The notes: generated by a model from the letters alone, not told the origin. 28,413 nucleotides of DNA from Lachnospiraceae bacterium (GCA_021770615.1 JAETQR010000042.1:1-28413); one strand, 5' to 3'; shown: positions 7,124 to 15,966, counted from the first letter of the stretch. Program-made: numbers and translations.

Positions 7124-7948
7124 TCAAATCATTTTTAGAGCTTTCGTTATACATCTCTTTATGTCATCATCCAGATATCCCCTCAGAAACAATCTGAGAA
7201 AATAAATCACACGGATTTTTCCTTTTAGCAGGCCATCTGCCACGAACACCTTTTCCTCAAAATCCGGCTCAATGACCAGACCTTCTGTGTATGCCACACG
7301 AAACATGCTTATGGCGCCCAATACCCACCCTGTCGTGCATGGGTCTCCTGTCCCAAACAAGACCCGTCCGCGGATCTTATCCGGCATCAGATACCGGAAC
7401 ACCCCGGCGAGTTCTTTTTTAATCTTTTGCAAACCGGACTTATTCTCATGATCCCTGATAAATGTAATTATACTAGAAATCTTATCAAAAGAAAAGGATT
7501 TTTTGCGGCTGCCGGATACTTTCTCCTCTTCCCGTGTGCTTTCATCCTCATAATCTGTCTCAATCTTCACATTCTTCTCTTCCTCGCTGACAGTATGCTG
7601 ATACTTCTTTTCCTCTTCATAAAAGTCATCGACCAGATCAACCCTGCTGTTCGTGACGTGAACATCCTCCTCGTCCTTCTCTCTCCTTTTAAAAGGATTC
7701 TTAAATTGATTCATATTTATACCAAAAATATAAATATTTATCCGTTGTTCGGAGATCCTTTTACGAAGCTGCAGGGCCCGAAAACACCATGACAGGTTAA
7801 ACCCAGCATTAAACCTCTCTCCGCTTTTACACTGCACGATATAGCGGACAGGCAGGAATAAAACGGCAGCGCATATTAACAGCAAAAGTCCAAGCACCAC
7901 CAGAAGCAGAATCCCTATAAATTTTAGAACAGCAAGTATAACCGCCAA
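7124..7948 (-). CDS. DUF2953 (YtfI-like) membrane protein
   Basis: Begins with one transmembrane helix (about residues 3-30, ILAVLKFIGILLLVVLGLL), followed by the DUF2953 beginning LPVRYIVQCKSGERFNAGFNLSW, a charged, low-complexity middle rich in E and K, and a conserved C-terminal half with FGTGDPCTTGWVLGAISM and FLRGYLDDDIKRCI. Family members lie next to gerW/ytfJ in spore formers but have no assigned biochemical role. I chose TTG at 7948: GGAGG at 7961-7957 is 8 nt from it but directly abuts the alternative GTG at 7957. Co-oriented and closely packed with neighbours on both sides. Confidence 0.88.
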   Translation of the reverse strand: MAVILAVLKFIGILLLVVLGLLLLICAAVLFLPVRYIVQCKSGERFNAGFNLSWCFRALQLRKRISEQRINIYIFGINMNQFKNPFKRREKDEEDVHVTNSRVDLVDDFYEEEKKYQHTVSEEEKNVKIETDYEDESTREEEKVSGSRKKSFSFDKISSIITFIRDHENKSGLQKIKKELAGVFRYLMPDKIRGRVLFGTGDPCTTGWVLGAISMFRVAYTEGLVIEPDFEEKVFVADGLLKGKIRVIYFLRLFLRGYLDDDIKRCITKALKMI

Positions 7949-7963
7949 TACATCCACCTCCGG

Positions 7964-8317
7964 TCAGGCATTTCCGGTTCGAAAACGATCCCTGGTAAAC
8001 ACCTTTCTGGGATCATATTCTTCATCCTTTTTGTAACCATCTGTCAGGATCTGTGCAATCATCTCCACAGCCCCGTCATAATCCGTGGACACACCTACGA
8101 TATATATATCAGTATATCCATAATATTTAAAAAACATCTGATCTGTACTCATGATCTCAAACAGATTTTTTTCATTGCCCGCAAGCATTATGATATAATA
8201 GCTCTTTTTCCATGGTAATTTCTGCCATTTACTTCTCCGCTCTATGATCTCTCTGCACTTTTTTTCGTTCTTCCTGACGGACTCATCCATGTAAAGGCCA
8301 TTAAACCAAAATATCAT
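7964..8317 (-). CDS. Small protein of unknown function
   Basis: A 117-residue soluble protein I do not recognise. It has a basic, helical N-terminal third and an alternating hydrophobic core in the rest (SYYIIMLAGN, YGYTDIYIVGVSTDYDGAVEM), suggesting a compact alpha/beta fold. Its ATG overlaps the stop codon of the preceding gene by 4 nt (ATGA), so the two are almost certainly translationally coupled. It ends 15 nt before the chosen TTG of the DUF2953 gene. The position in the run suggests a job shared with its upstream partner. No catalytic motif is visible. Confidence 0.75.
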   Translation of the reverse strand: MIFWFNGLYMDESVRKNEKKCREIIERRSKWQKLPWKKSYYIIMLAGNEKNLFEIMSTDQMFFKYYGYTDIYIVGVSTDYDGAVEMIAQILTDGYKKDEEYDPRKVFTRDRFRTGNA

Positions 8318-9717
8318 ACTTCACTCCATTCTGCCGCCTCTTCCATCATCTGTTCCAGTTCAAGCAGCACAACTCCTTTTTCGGAAAAATCCTGACACCC
8401 AAACAGATTGACCCTGACATATTCCTCGATCTCTTTTCCCTCCGAAAATGCTGCCGGGAGTTTTTCAAGAACAGCCGCCATCACAGCTTTCTTAACAGGT
8501 CTTTTCAATCTCCCCAAAAGTCCGGAAAGTTCACCCGTCACCTCCGCTGAGACTTCCTTTATCCTGTCTGCATCTGCGATACGGTTATCCCTCTGTTGTT
8601 TGATATCAATAAATAAGCTGTCTGATAACAGACTGGCGATCGCTGCATAATCTTCAAAATCCTGAAAAAGCCCTAATTTGTCCAATATATCTGCACAGGA
8701 AGTTCTGACTTCAAACAATACCGCTTCCAGATAACTGCTTGTCTCCACATAAACCTCGATCTTTCCCTCAAGATGAGTCAGATCATCCTCATCGTGCACA
8801 CCCTCTGCTGCCTTTCTTAATATCTCCATACAGATTTCAAAAACCGCTTCCTTTTCCCCGCCATGCTTTCTGGCAAGACACAATGCATAAATGCCATTTA
8901 TCACCTTCTGCATGGAATAATAAAAGTCCGTGATCTGATATAACCGTTCACTCACTTTTTCCATCCGGCCTGAAAGCTCCTGGTACTGCGCCCCGGTCAG
9001 TTCTGTAAACTCTGTCTCCTCAAGCTGCTTCACAAATCCCTGGATTTCGCCATCAAACATCAGACTGTCATCCGGGCAGTTTAACATCGCTACTGACCGG
9101 ATCATATAGACAAACTCATCCAGAGCCGAGATATCTCCGCCTTTATATAATTGGATACTCTCCTCTACTCTCTGCAGAAATTTGTTTTTTGTCATATGTA
9201 CCGGCATTAATCCGATCAGCGTCTGGAGACGGTCCCTTGTAATACTTTTATCTTTTGAAGAAAGTAAAAAGACCATGAGCCTCCCGATAAAATCGTCTTC
9301 ACCGAACTTCTTTACCTTCTCAAGAAGTTCCTTGTCTTCCGTATATTTTAACCGCATCCGGCCAAGCACATGATCATAACAGATCAAACGGTCCGTATAG
9401 GAAGTAAATGTCTCCATGATCTCCGTTATCCTGTCTCTGATCTTTTCTGCCTCTGCCATGATTCCTTCCAGACCATCCTTATCATCTGTCAGCATCCTTT
9501 TGAGAACCTTTATGACTCCATCATACATAGCTTTCTCATTTTCAGAGATCTCTTCATACTCTGACTCACATTCTGAAAGGATATATGCCGAAAACGTCAA
9601 CTCGACCGCCGCATAATTCAAATACGTATTCGTCAGCACTTTTGCATATACGGGCAGATTCTTCTCCAGATGGATCCCACGGTCAATGTCCCGGACCAGT
9701 TTTCTCATATCACTCAT
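8314..9717 (-). CDS. Helical protein of unknown function
   Basis: A predicted 467-residue protein, almost wholly alpha-helical and acidic, with no signal peptide, membrane segment or recognisable catalytic motif. Patterns such as KMEKV-type heptads suggest a scaffold or coiled-coil role. I prefer ATG at 9717 because GAGGT sits 8 nt upstream. The longer frame from GTG 9756 and the ATG at 9732 each have their purine-rich site directly abutting the start. It overlaps the next gene by 4 nt and lies 67 nt after the mannosyltransferase stop, so it belongs to the same run. Function cannot be assigned from sequence. Confidence 0.75.
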   Translation of the reverse strand: MSDMRKLVRDIDRGIHLEKNLPVYAKVLTNTYLNYAAVELTFSAYILSECESEYEEISENEKAMYDGVIKVLKRMLTDDKDGLEGIMAEAEKIRDRITEIMETFTSYTDRLICYDHVLGRMRLKYTEDKELLEKVKKFGEDDFIGRLMVFLLSSKDKSITRDRLQTLIGLMPVHMTKNKFLQRVEESIQLYKGGDISALDEFVYMIRSVAMLNCPDDSLMFDGEIQGFVKQLEETEFTELTGAQYQELSGRMEKVSERLYQITDFYYSMQKVINGIYALCLARKHGGEKEAVFEICMEILRKAAEGVHDEDDLTHLEGKIEVYVETSSYLEAVLFEVRTSCADILDKLGLFQDFEDYAAIASLLSDSLFIDIKQQRDNRIADADRIKEVSAEVTGELSGLLGRLKRPVKKAVMAAVLEKLPAAFSEGKEIEEYVRVNLFGCQDFSEKGVVLLELEQMMEEAAEWSEV

Positions 9718-9784
9718 ACTATACAACCTCATTCCTGCAGGATAAACAGCGTTCACCCTGCTTTTTTGTACCCGGGTCCTTCCC

Positions 9785-12700
9785 TTATAAGATCAGTACC
9801 CAGCCACTCAGCCATTTCAAACCATCCTTGACAAATGCATCCGCAACCGGTTGTCCTGAAAGGACAGGATAAAACAGTAAAAACAGAGCGACTGCCGCCG
9901 CACAGTAGGCATAGACAAAATACCTCTTTTTCGTACTGTCTCCAAAAAAGCAATAAAGCGAATAACCGACCATAAGCGTGACAAACGGTACACTCGGGAA
10001 ATAATGGTACGCAAATGTACACCGTGGCACAAGCATCCATGGAAGGTACTGAACCAGATAGGCAAAGATCAGGAAAAGTGAAATCCGGTCACGTTTCATG
10101 ATTAAGCGGTAAACCATGTAGAGCAAAGCAAAGATACCTGCCCACCACACAAGCGGATTACCAAATGCACTGATTCCCTCTTTCAGGCCGCCGGCCACCG
10201 TATTACAATAATAAAAGACAGGTCTTATCATCGTCGGCCACTCATACCACGTCGACGAGTACGGATGATCCGACTCCAGACCGGCATGATAAGTAAACAT
10301 CGTCCTCTGGTTATGGATCATCTGCGTCCACACCCCGTCCTTACTTCCATCACTGAATGGGATATACGACATAAAGTAAATGATCCCCGGTATAACGATA
10401 AAGAATACGACACAAAAGGCTAGTGTCTTTATGATATTCTTCTGAAATACTTCCATGATATGGGCATGTGAAATCCCCGCCGTCTCTCCTTTTGGATTTT
10501 TGCAGGCCACACGGTATTCCATATATCTCCGGAGCATGATCGCCGCAAAAAAGACAGCAAGACCCGCACCCGCATAGATCGCCGTCCACTTGCTCGCACA
10601 TCCAAGCCCCATCATAAGACCGCTCAGTCCAAGCGGTATGAGCGTCTTCTTAAAGTCAGTATCATAAAAACTCGTCTGCGCATAACGGAGCATAAAATAG
10701 AACATTGCGATGATGAAAAATGTTCCATACACATCGATCGTAGCGATCCTCGTCTGCGTAAAGTGCATAAAATCAAATGCAAAAAGTGTCGTGACAACAC
10801 CTGCCACCCATGTCTTCCCAAACAAACGCTTCCCAAACAGATACAAAAACGGAAGCATTCCGATCCCAAACAACGTCCCCACGATCCGCCAGCCAAACGG
10901 ATTCATTCCAAACGCACGGATTCCGAGAGAAATGAAAAACTTTCCAAGAGGCGGATGCGTATTCTCATAACAGTACAATTTGTGGATCATCTCATACGCT
11001 GTCCTCGCATGATACACCTCATCGAAATAAGTTCCGCTCCGGAATCCCATCTCGGGATCAAACTCATCCTGTTCATCAAAAAGCTTCGGATACTCAGATG
11101 CATTTGCCGGGATGACTTGTGCACCGGTATCATCTTTAAATAACATTTCTTTTACGGTTACTTTATCACTTAACGAGGTGAAACGGATAAAACGGCTGCT
11201 CAGGTTAAAATCTACCGTATCCTCTCCCTCTTCTCCTCCGAATTTTACCTGGTTCCACTTAAAGACCGCCCCCGTATTTACAGTTCCTGCCTCCGTATAA
11301 GTATTGCCATCATCCGATACCTCAACATGAAATTTCCGGCTCTCATAACTGCCCGGGAACATATAAAAGTTCGTGATGTTCTGTGTCTTTCCAAAATCCA
11401 GTACGATCGCATCCCCCGGCTGCTCTGACTCCCATCCGGTCTCCGGCGCACTCATCTTTCCGAGATCATACAGTGCAAAACAGGAGTACACTGCCATGAT
11501 CGCAAATAAAACGACAAAATCCCATTTTCCCATCTTTTCTATCACTTTGGACGGGAGGATCGTAAACTGATACTTTTTTCTTTCCGGCACGTTGCTTTTC
11601 CGGGGTACACCCCGGTTTTTCTTTCGTCCCTGCTTTCTCTCGATCACATTTGGTTCATAGACCACATCCCCTTTTTTGAATACGGCATAGAGAAGATAAC
11701 ATGCCATGAATAATGTGAGCACTGCTGTCGCACCGATCGTATAACCGTTCGGGCCTGTCGTCCCTTTTTCCATAAAGAAATAATACACATGGGCCGTATT
11801 CACAAACTGTGCGACCGACAGACCGGTAAAGACGATAAACAATTCCTTCGCAGGACGAAGGATAAAAGCAGCCAGCACAAGTACGATCCCCGGGAAGAGA
11901 TATCTCTCGTGCATCCTGACAGAAAACATAAATACAAAGCAGATCAATACCGCCATACTCACAAAATATTTTGACTTATCCTTCTTCATTTTAAAGAATA
12001 CAAAAGCACTCAGGAGAACAGAGGCGACGATCGCTATGCTTCCCCACTTCTGACATTCCACAAACAAAAACTTTTCCGTCTGTGCCACCCAGTTTTTTCC
12101 CATGATCGCCCAGAAATTATAGGCATTGACGGTACAATATTCAAACAACTCGAGACTGTTTACATACTTTGGCAGAACGACATCCAGACCAAACGGAATC
12201 GCAAAGAGAAACATCGATGCGATCGCGCTTAAGCCTCCCACAAGATCTTTCAGCATTTTCTTTACACTGAAATCGTTCAAAAACACCTGCTCAATAATCG
12301 TAAAAATAAGGATAGGCGCATACATGATCGTCTGGAACTTAAGCAGCGCCCCCAGACAAAATACGAAATAGGCGGGGATCCTCTTTTGCTCCATACACAG
12401 ATAACACGTGAGAAGTACTGTAAGCGTAAAAACGCCGTCCACCTGCCCCCACACGGAGGAATCAAACACTACCATTGGATTCAGTACATAGATCGCACTG
12501 AGCGCGATCGACATTCCCTCTGAAAACCGTTTCTTCGCCAAAAGATAAATAACAAAACCGGCCCCAAGATCACACAACATTGGAAAAAGCTTGATCAGGA
12601 AAAGTCCCATATCCGATCCGGTCTCGATCCCAAATGCATGACGGATCACAGCTACGATCCAGAGTACAAAGAGATATCCCGGTGGATATCCATTTCCTTC

Positions 12701-12976
12701 GTCGACATAATAGAATTTTGTGATCCCGTTATCGTATATCATATCCGACCACGCCTTAAAACAATTCATATCCGTCGTATATCCTTCATACCTCACAGCC
12801 AGTATCGTCTTTATAATAAAAGCAGCTCCAAGAAGAAGAAGAATATTTATCACCTGAAATTTCATGTCCTGTCTGACAAGAACCTTATTTCCTTCGACCT
12901 CTCCCCGAAACCAAAATACATACAGCGCCACAAAAGCAATCACTGTAAACACCACTACCGTAATCATGTCCTGCAT
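9785..12976 (-). CDS. Fused GT-C glycosyltransferase and protein O-mannosyltransferase
   Basis: A 1063-residue polytopic membrane protein built from two GT-C halves. Residues 1 to about 430 form a first GT-C module with many helices and an acidic motif GYTTDMNCF (D69) in the first outer loop. Residues about 470-640 form a soluble beta domain resembling a discoidin/F5-8C module (VLDFGKTQNITNFYMFPGSYE, RFIRFTSLSDKVTVKEM). Residues about 645-1063 form a GT39/PMT module with FDEVYHAR (D652, E653) and HPPLGK (674-679), the acidic and loop motifs of protein mannosyltransferases. The PMT half should move mannose from a polyprenyl-phosphate donor to exported proteins; the first half may make or use a related lipid-linked sugar. 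At 1063 residues it is far longer than single PMTs (about 500). ATG at 12976 follows AAAGGA. Confidence 0.88.
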   Translation of the reverse strand: MQDMITVVVFTVIAFVALYVFWFRGEVEGNKVLVRQDMKFQVINILLLLGAAFIIKTILAVRYEGYTTDMNCFKAWSDMIYDNGITKFYYVDEGNGYPPGYLFVLWIVAVIRHAFGIETGSDMGLFLIKLFPMLCDLGAGFVIYLLAKKRFSEGMSIALSAIYVLNPMVVFDSSVWGQVDGVFTLTVLLTCYLCMEQKRIPAYFVFCLGALLKFQTIMYAPILIFTIIEQVFLNDFSVKKMLKDLVGGLSAIASMFLFAIPFGLDVVLPKYVNSLELFEYCTVNAYNFWAIMGKNWVAQTEKFLFVECQKWGSIAIVASVLLSAFVFFKMKKDKSKYFVSMAVLICFVFMFSVRMHERYLFPGIVLVLAAFILRPAKELFIVFTGLSVAQFVNTAHVYYFFMEKGTTGPNGYTIGATAVLTLFMACYLLYAVFKKGDVVYEPNVIERKQGRKKNRGVPRKSNVPERKKYQFTILPSKVIEKMGKWDFVVLFAIMAVYSCFALYDLGKMSAPETGWESEQPGDAIVLDFGKTQNITNFYMFPGSYESRKFHVEVSDDGNTYTEAGTVNTGAVFKWNQVKFGGEEGEDTVDFNLSSRFIRFTSLSDKVTVKEMLFKDDTGAQVIPANASEYPKLFDEQDEFDPEMGFRSGTYFDEVYHARTAYEMIHKLYCYENTHPPLGKFFISLGIRAFGMNPFGWRIVGTLFGIGMLPFLYLFGKRLFGKTWVAGVVTTLFAFDFMHFTQTRIATIDVYGTFFIIAMFYFMLRYAQTSFYDTDFKKTLIPLGLSGLMMGLGCASKWTAIYAGAGLAVFFAAIMLRRYMEYRVACKNPKGETAGISHAHIMEVFQKNIIKTLAFCVVFFIVIPGIIYFMSYIPFSDGSKDGVWTQMIHNQRTMFTYHAGLESDHPYSSTWYEWPTMIRPVFYYCNTVAGGLKEGISAFGNPLVWWAGIFALLYMVYRLIMKRDRISLFLIFAYLVQYLPWMLVPRCTFAYHYFPSVPFVTLMVGYSLYCFFGDSTKKRYFVYAYCAAAVALFLLFYPVLSGQPVADAFVKDGLKWLSGWVLIL

Positions 12977-13018
12977 CGTTCTCTATTCCTTTCCCTCATC
13001 TACGTAATCTGTTTCCCG

Positions 13019-13927
13019 CTATCCTCTTTTGACGTGTTCATGCGTAAAAAGATGGTCGGAGCAGTATTCATAATTCCCCTCACACTTCGAACAGTACCGG
13101 AACTCCAGCTGTGGTGAATCCACCTCCGTCCGGCCGCAGACCGCACATTTATGCCTCGGCCCTGTGCTCTGTTTCTGTGCTGTATTTTTATACACCACCC
13201 GGCGTTTCTTCTGTTTGACCGCCGCACCAAGTCCCTGCGGATTTCTCGCAATGATATAAAATATGACAAAATCGATAAGCGCCGCCACGATCAGAAGCAT
13301 CATCATGATGTTTCTGAAATCCCTGGACTGGAAACAGGTGATGATTTCATATATATTAAAAGCCAGATACAGATACCCCAGCCATTTTGCCTTGACCGGA
13401 ATGATAAAATATAATAAAAACTGCGTATCCGGAAACAAAAACGCAAACACTAAAAACATGGAAAGATTCAGATTTCCGAGGTCGATATACATGGCAAGCT
13501 GATACCCGATCTGCGGCGCCAGAAAACTGCTATTGGCATTGATCAGCACAAAATAATAAATGACTGCTGCCAGGATCGATAAAAGAATTCCGGTAAAATA
13601 AAACGCATTGAACCGGAAACTTCCCCAAATCCGCTCCAACACGCCGCCGATCCAGAAATACACATAAAGCATCAGAGCATAAAAAACAATATTGATCAGA
13701 AAACCGTTGCCGCTCATCGAAACGGACGGATAGAGTAAAAAGGTAACAAGCCGCCACACCTGTCCGTGAAACACCTCATACATGTTCAGGCTCAGATAAT
13801 TATAATAAATCCCGGGATTGATAAGGCCGATCAGCGTACCTACCAGACTGATCGCCACCATATATTTCATCAGATTACGGATCGCATATCTGCCAAACTT
13901 TCTCTCTAATTTTACAAACCACTTCAT
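13019..13927 (-). CDS. Rhomboid/Derlin-like membrane protein with C-terminal zinc ribbon
   Basis: About 302 residues with six or so membrane helices. The first loop has IGGVLERIWGSFRFNAFYFTG, matching the rhomboid-superfamily G-x-x-L-E-x-x-W-G pattern. No GxSG catalytic serine motif appears where an active rhomboid should have one, so I read it as a proteolytically inactive, Derlin-like member. The C-terminus carries CAVCGRTE, then YCSKCEG, then YCSDHLFTHEH, a likely zinc-binding ribbon. ATG at 13927 is preferred since GAGGT is upstream; the earlier ATG at 13939 has its purine site directly abutting. It lies 42 nt before the mannosyltransferase and probably heads that run, so it may help a glycosylation or membrane quality-control task, which is inference. 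Confidence 0.8.
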   Translation of the reverse strand: MKWFVKLERKFGRYAIRNLMKYMVAISLVGTLIGLINPGIYYNYLSLNMYEVFHGQVWRLVTFLLYPSVSMSGNGFLINIVFYALMLYVYFWIGGVLERIWGSFRFNAFYFTGILLSILAAVIYYFVLINANSSFLAPQIGYQLAMYIDLGNLNLSMFLVFAFLFPDTQFLLYFIIPVKAKWLGYLYLAFNIYEIITCFQSRDFRNIMMMLLIVAALIDFVIFYIIARNPQGLGAAVKQKKRRVVYKNTAQKQSTGPRHKCAVCGRTEVDSPQLEFRYCSKCEGNYEYCSDHLFTHEHVKRG

Positions 13928-14001
13928 AGAATACCTCATTCCTGCACAATGATCTCTCCTGTGCCTCTCTTATTCAAACGCCCTCTGGCATGTCCATCTT
14001 T

Positions 14002-14928
14002 TCAAAACAGATTTTTTCTCCGGAAGAAAATCGCCACGCACAATGTTATGACAAGCGTACACGCTGTGATGATAAAAAATCCATAGGCATTATGTCCAAG
14101 CGGGATATTGTCAAAATTCATACCATAAAAACTGGCGATCATCGTCGGGATCGACAAAACGATCGTCACAGTAGACAGCAGTTTCATGACCACATTCAGA
14201 TTATTGGAAATAACCGAAGCAAACGCATCCATCATACCACTTAAAATACCACTGTATATATTCGCCATCTCGATCGCCTGCTTATTTTCTACGATTACAT
14301 CTTCCAGAAGTTCCTCATCCTCCGGATATTTTTTTACCTTTTCTGTCCGAAGAAGCTTCTCAAGCACGGTTTCATTGGAGCGAAGCGAAGTCGTAAAATA
14401 AACCAGGCTCTTTTCCAGTTCCAGAAGCTCGATCAGTTCCTTATTCTTCTGGGAAATATGGAGTTTTTCCTCAATCTGCTCGCTCTTTCTGTCAATAATA
14501 CGGAGGTAACGCAGATAAGAGGTCGCATTCCGGTACAGGATCTGGAACACAAAACGGGTCCGCTTAAACGTAAAAAACTCTTTTACCCGGTTATTCATAA
14601 ATGCCCGGAGTACAGGGGTCTCCTCAAGGCAAACTGTGACGATCACCTTTTTTGTCATATAGATACCAAGCGGTATCGTCACATATCTGTCTTTTTCATC
14701 CAGAGACGGAATATCCACAAGGACAATGACACAGTCTCCCTCATGCTCGATACGGGACCGCTCCTCATCATCCAGTGGGGCTCTCAGGTCATCGATGTCG
14801 ATTCCGGTCTCATTTACGATCGTCTGAAGTTCTTCATTCGTTGGTTTGGTAAGCGCCGCCCAACATCCTTCGGAAATCTCTCCGATCTCTTGAAGCTCGT
14901 CCTCTACCGTCTTAAAAATCTGAAGCAT
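14002..14928 (-). CDS. corA: CorA-family divalent cation transporter
   Basis: A 308-residue CorA-type channel: a soluble N-terminal domain (about 1-240), a long helix, then two C-terminal membrane helices with the signature YGMNFDNIP (G269, M270, N271) at the pore entrance. CorA pentamers import Mg2+ and sometimes Co2+ or Ni2+. AGGAGG lies about 8 nt upstream of ATG 14928. It has its own near-consensus promoter at 15046-15074 and a structured leader of about 110 nt. It is followed 74 nt later by the rhomboid-like gene and may be co-transcribed with it. Confidence 0.95.
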   Translation of the reverse strand: MLQIFKTVEDELQEIGEISEGCWAALTKPTNEELQTIVNETGIDIDDLRAPLDDEERSRIEHEGDCVIVLVDIPSLDEKDRYVTIPLGIYMTKKVIVTVCLEETPVLRAFMNNRVKEFFTFKRTRFVFQILYRNATSYLRYLRIIDRKSEQIEEKLHISQKNKELIELLELEKSLVYFTTSLRSNETVLEKLLRTEKVKKYPEDEELLEDVIVENKQAIEMANIYSGILSGMMDAFASVISNNLNVVMKLLSTVTIVLSIPTMIASFYGMNFDNIPLGHNAYGFFIITACTLVITLCVAIFFRRKNLF

Positions 14929-14960
14929 GCGACCCCCTCCTCTGCGAGTTATTTTATATT

Positions 14961-15035
14961 TTATGGCAGTCCGGAACCAGTTTTACCGGAACGGCTGAAC
15001 CTGGTTCCCACACTGCCACCATACTTTCTTTGCAT
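14961..15035 (-). CDS. Possible leader peptide in the corA 5' UTR
   Basis: A 24-codon minus-strand frame begins with ATG only about 4 nt after the predicted transcription start, so it would be close to leaderless with no ribosome site. It runs through the whole corA leader hairpin and stops with TAA right after it, ending G-S-G-L-P-stop. In Salmonella, the corA leader carries a short ORF (corL) whose translation controls the downstream gene, so the arrangement is suggestive, but no sequence homology is claimed. Coincidence is possible. Confidence 0.25.
   Translation of the reverse strand: MQRKYGGSVGTRFSRSGKTGSGLP
14965..15017 (-). promoter_or_regulatory. Long leader hairpin upstream of corA
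   Basis: GGCAGT (14965-14970) pairs with ACTGCC (15012-15017), and GGAACCAG (14973-14980) with CTGGTTCC (15001-15008), making a 14-bp stem with a small internal loop. The 20-nt apical loop also has complementary CCGGAA/CGG segments. On the minus strand it is followed by A-rich sequence, not a T-tract, so it is not an intrinsic terminator. It ends 36 nt before the corA start. A regulatory leader for Mg2+ uptake is the natural guess, but it does not look like the known M-box. Confidence 0.6.
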
Positions 15036-15045
15036 AGATATTAAT

Positions 15046-15074
15046 ATTATACGTTTTCAGTCTCCCTTTGTCAA
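15046..15074 (-). promoter_or_regulatory. Promoter of corA
   Basis: On the minus strand a perfect consensus: TTGACA (15074-15069), a 17-nt spacer, TATAAT (15051-15046). Transcription should start near 15039, giving a leader of about 110 nt that includes the long hairpin. Such a strong promoter implies control after initiation. Confidence 0.88.
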
Positions 15075-15085
15075 ACACAACTCGT

Positions 15086-15715
15086 TTATTTCAGTACTTT
15101 TTTTGGAAGATAAAGGATCACGTCTTCTCCCAGGACAATCTGTCCCAGATCATTATTCCTGATAAAATCTTCCCAATTCACACCGTATTCATTCAATATA
15201 TCACCAAGGCTTCTGTCTCCCGTAGTGATATAAATCTCCACATCATCGTTGTCTTTATCCCTGTCTCCGTTATCATTTTTCTCTACTTTTTCTTCGTCAC
15301 ATGTCTGGCATCCTGACTCCTGCTCCTTACATACCGGCTCGGAGAAGCCGTTCCGGGACTCCGTTTCGCTTTCCATCTGTACCATGTCATTTCTCATATC
15401 TTCACGCATCTCTTCCTGTACATCCTGGCCGGCTGCACCCTCCATCCGCCCCTGCATCTGCTCGTTATTCTGCATTCCCACATTTCTCGGATTCATCCCC
15501 GGCACAGGCATACAGATCATTCCACCCTGCTGTCTCACCATCGGGATACAGATTTCCTGCCCCACCTGCAGATTATACACATCCACATATGGATTTGCCC
15601 GAAGGATCAGCGCCAGTGGAACCCGGTACCTCCGGCTGAGCTGGTACAACGTTTCTCCCTGTTTGATCACATGTACCATGCCATTACAGTAACGCTTGTT
15701 CATAATTTCCCCCAT
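15086..15715 (-). CDS. LysM-domain protein
   Basis: A 209-residue protein. The N-terminal LysM (about residues 13-59) has VIKQGETLYQLSRRYRVPL, LRANPYVDVYNLQVGQEICIP, the usual peptidoglycan-binding fold. A low-complexity linker rich in M, E, D and Q follows (about 65-155), then a C-terminal second LysM-like unit (GDRSLGDILNEYGVNWEDFIRNN, VLGEDVILYLPKK). No signal peptide is visible, which fits spore-coat-type LysM proteins assembled in the mother cell as well as unusual export. ATG at 15715 has GAGG 7-8 nt upstream; ATG at 15703 after GGGGGA is an equal alternative. Divergent from the activase-like gene. Confidence 0.82.
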   Translation of the reverse strand: MGEIMNKRYCNGMVHVIKQGETLYQLSRRYRVPLALILRANPYVDVYNLQVGQEICIPMVRQQGGMICMPVPGMNPRNVGMQNNEQMQGRMEGAAGQDVQEEMREDMRNDMVQMESETESRNGFSEPVCKEQESGCQTCDEEKVEKNDNGDRDKDNDDVEIYITTGDRSLGDILNEYGVNWEDFIRNNDLGQIVLGEDVILYLPKKVLK

Positions 15716-15850
15716 TTCTGTGCCTCTTTTATTACGGGCACACTAAAAATTTCTCTTTCCAATTTCCTTAACATTATATTCTATTCTGCAGCAAAAGTTC
15801 CTCTGTATAGCCGGCCTTACATTATACATATTTTGTTAACTTTTATTTTG

Positions 15851-15879
15851 TTTACAAATGACGGATTTTGTCGTATACT
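15851..15879 (+). promoter_or_regulatory. Promoter of the activase-like gene
   Basis: TTTACA (15851-15856), a 17-nt spacer and TATACT (15874-15879) on the plus strand, 110 nt upstream of the ATG. The resulting leader of about 100 nt includes a small hairpin. A good vegetative-type promoter, one mismatch in each hexamer. Confidence 0.7.
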
Positions 15880-15949
15880 ATAATCCGGATTGAAAATCCA
15901 TTATAATAAGTAAGAAAAATAAATCATATTTTTTAAAACAAAGAGCAAT

Positions 15950-15966
15950 GGTGAACAATATTCACC
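15950..15966 (+). promoter_or_regulatory. Short perfect inverted repeat in the activase leader
   Basis: GGTGAA (15950-15955) and TTCACC (15961-15966) are perfect inverted repeats around a 5-nt spacer, ending 22 nt before the start codon and just upstream of the GGGG ribosome site. It could be an RNA hairpin or an operator for a dimeric repressor; the sequence cannot decide. Confidence 0.45.

Noticed and set aside
6842..7138. 98-residue plus-strand frame opposite gerW
   Set aside because: Mirror frame of a recognised gene with proline/serine-rich composition and no ribosome site.
13990..14244. 84-residue plus-strand frame opposite corA
   Set aside because: Antisense to conserved membrane segments of CorA, no independent support.
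14965..15017. Intrinsic terminator after the LysM gene
   Set aside because: The minus-strand sequence after the stem is A-rich rather than T-rich, and the element lies downstream of the corA promoter.
14940..15040. M-box magnesium riboswitch
   Set aside because: Leader is too short and shows one simple stem rather than the multi-helix M-box architecture.
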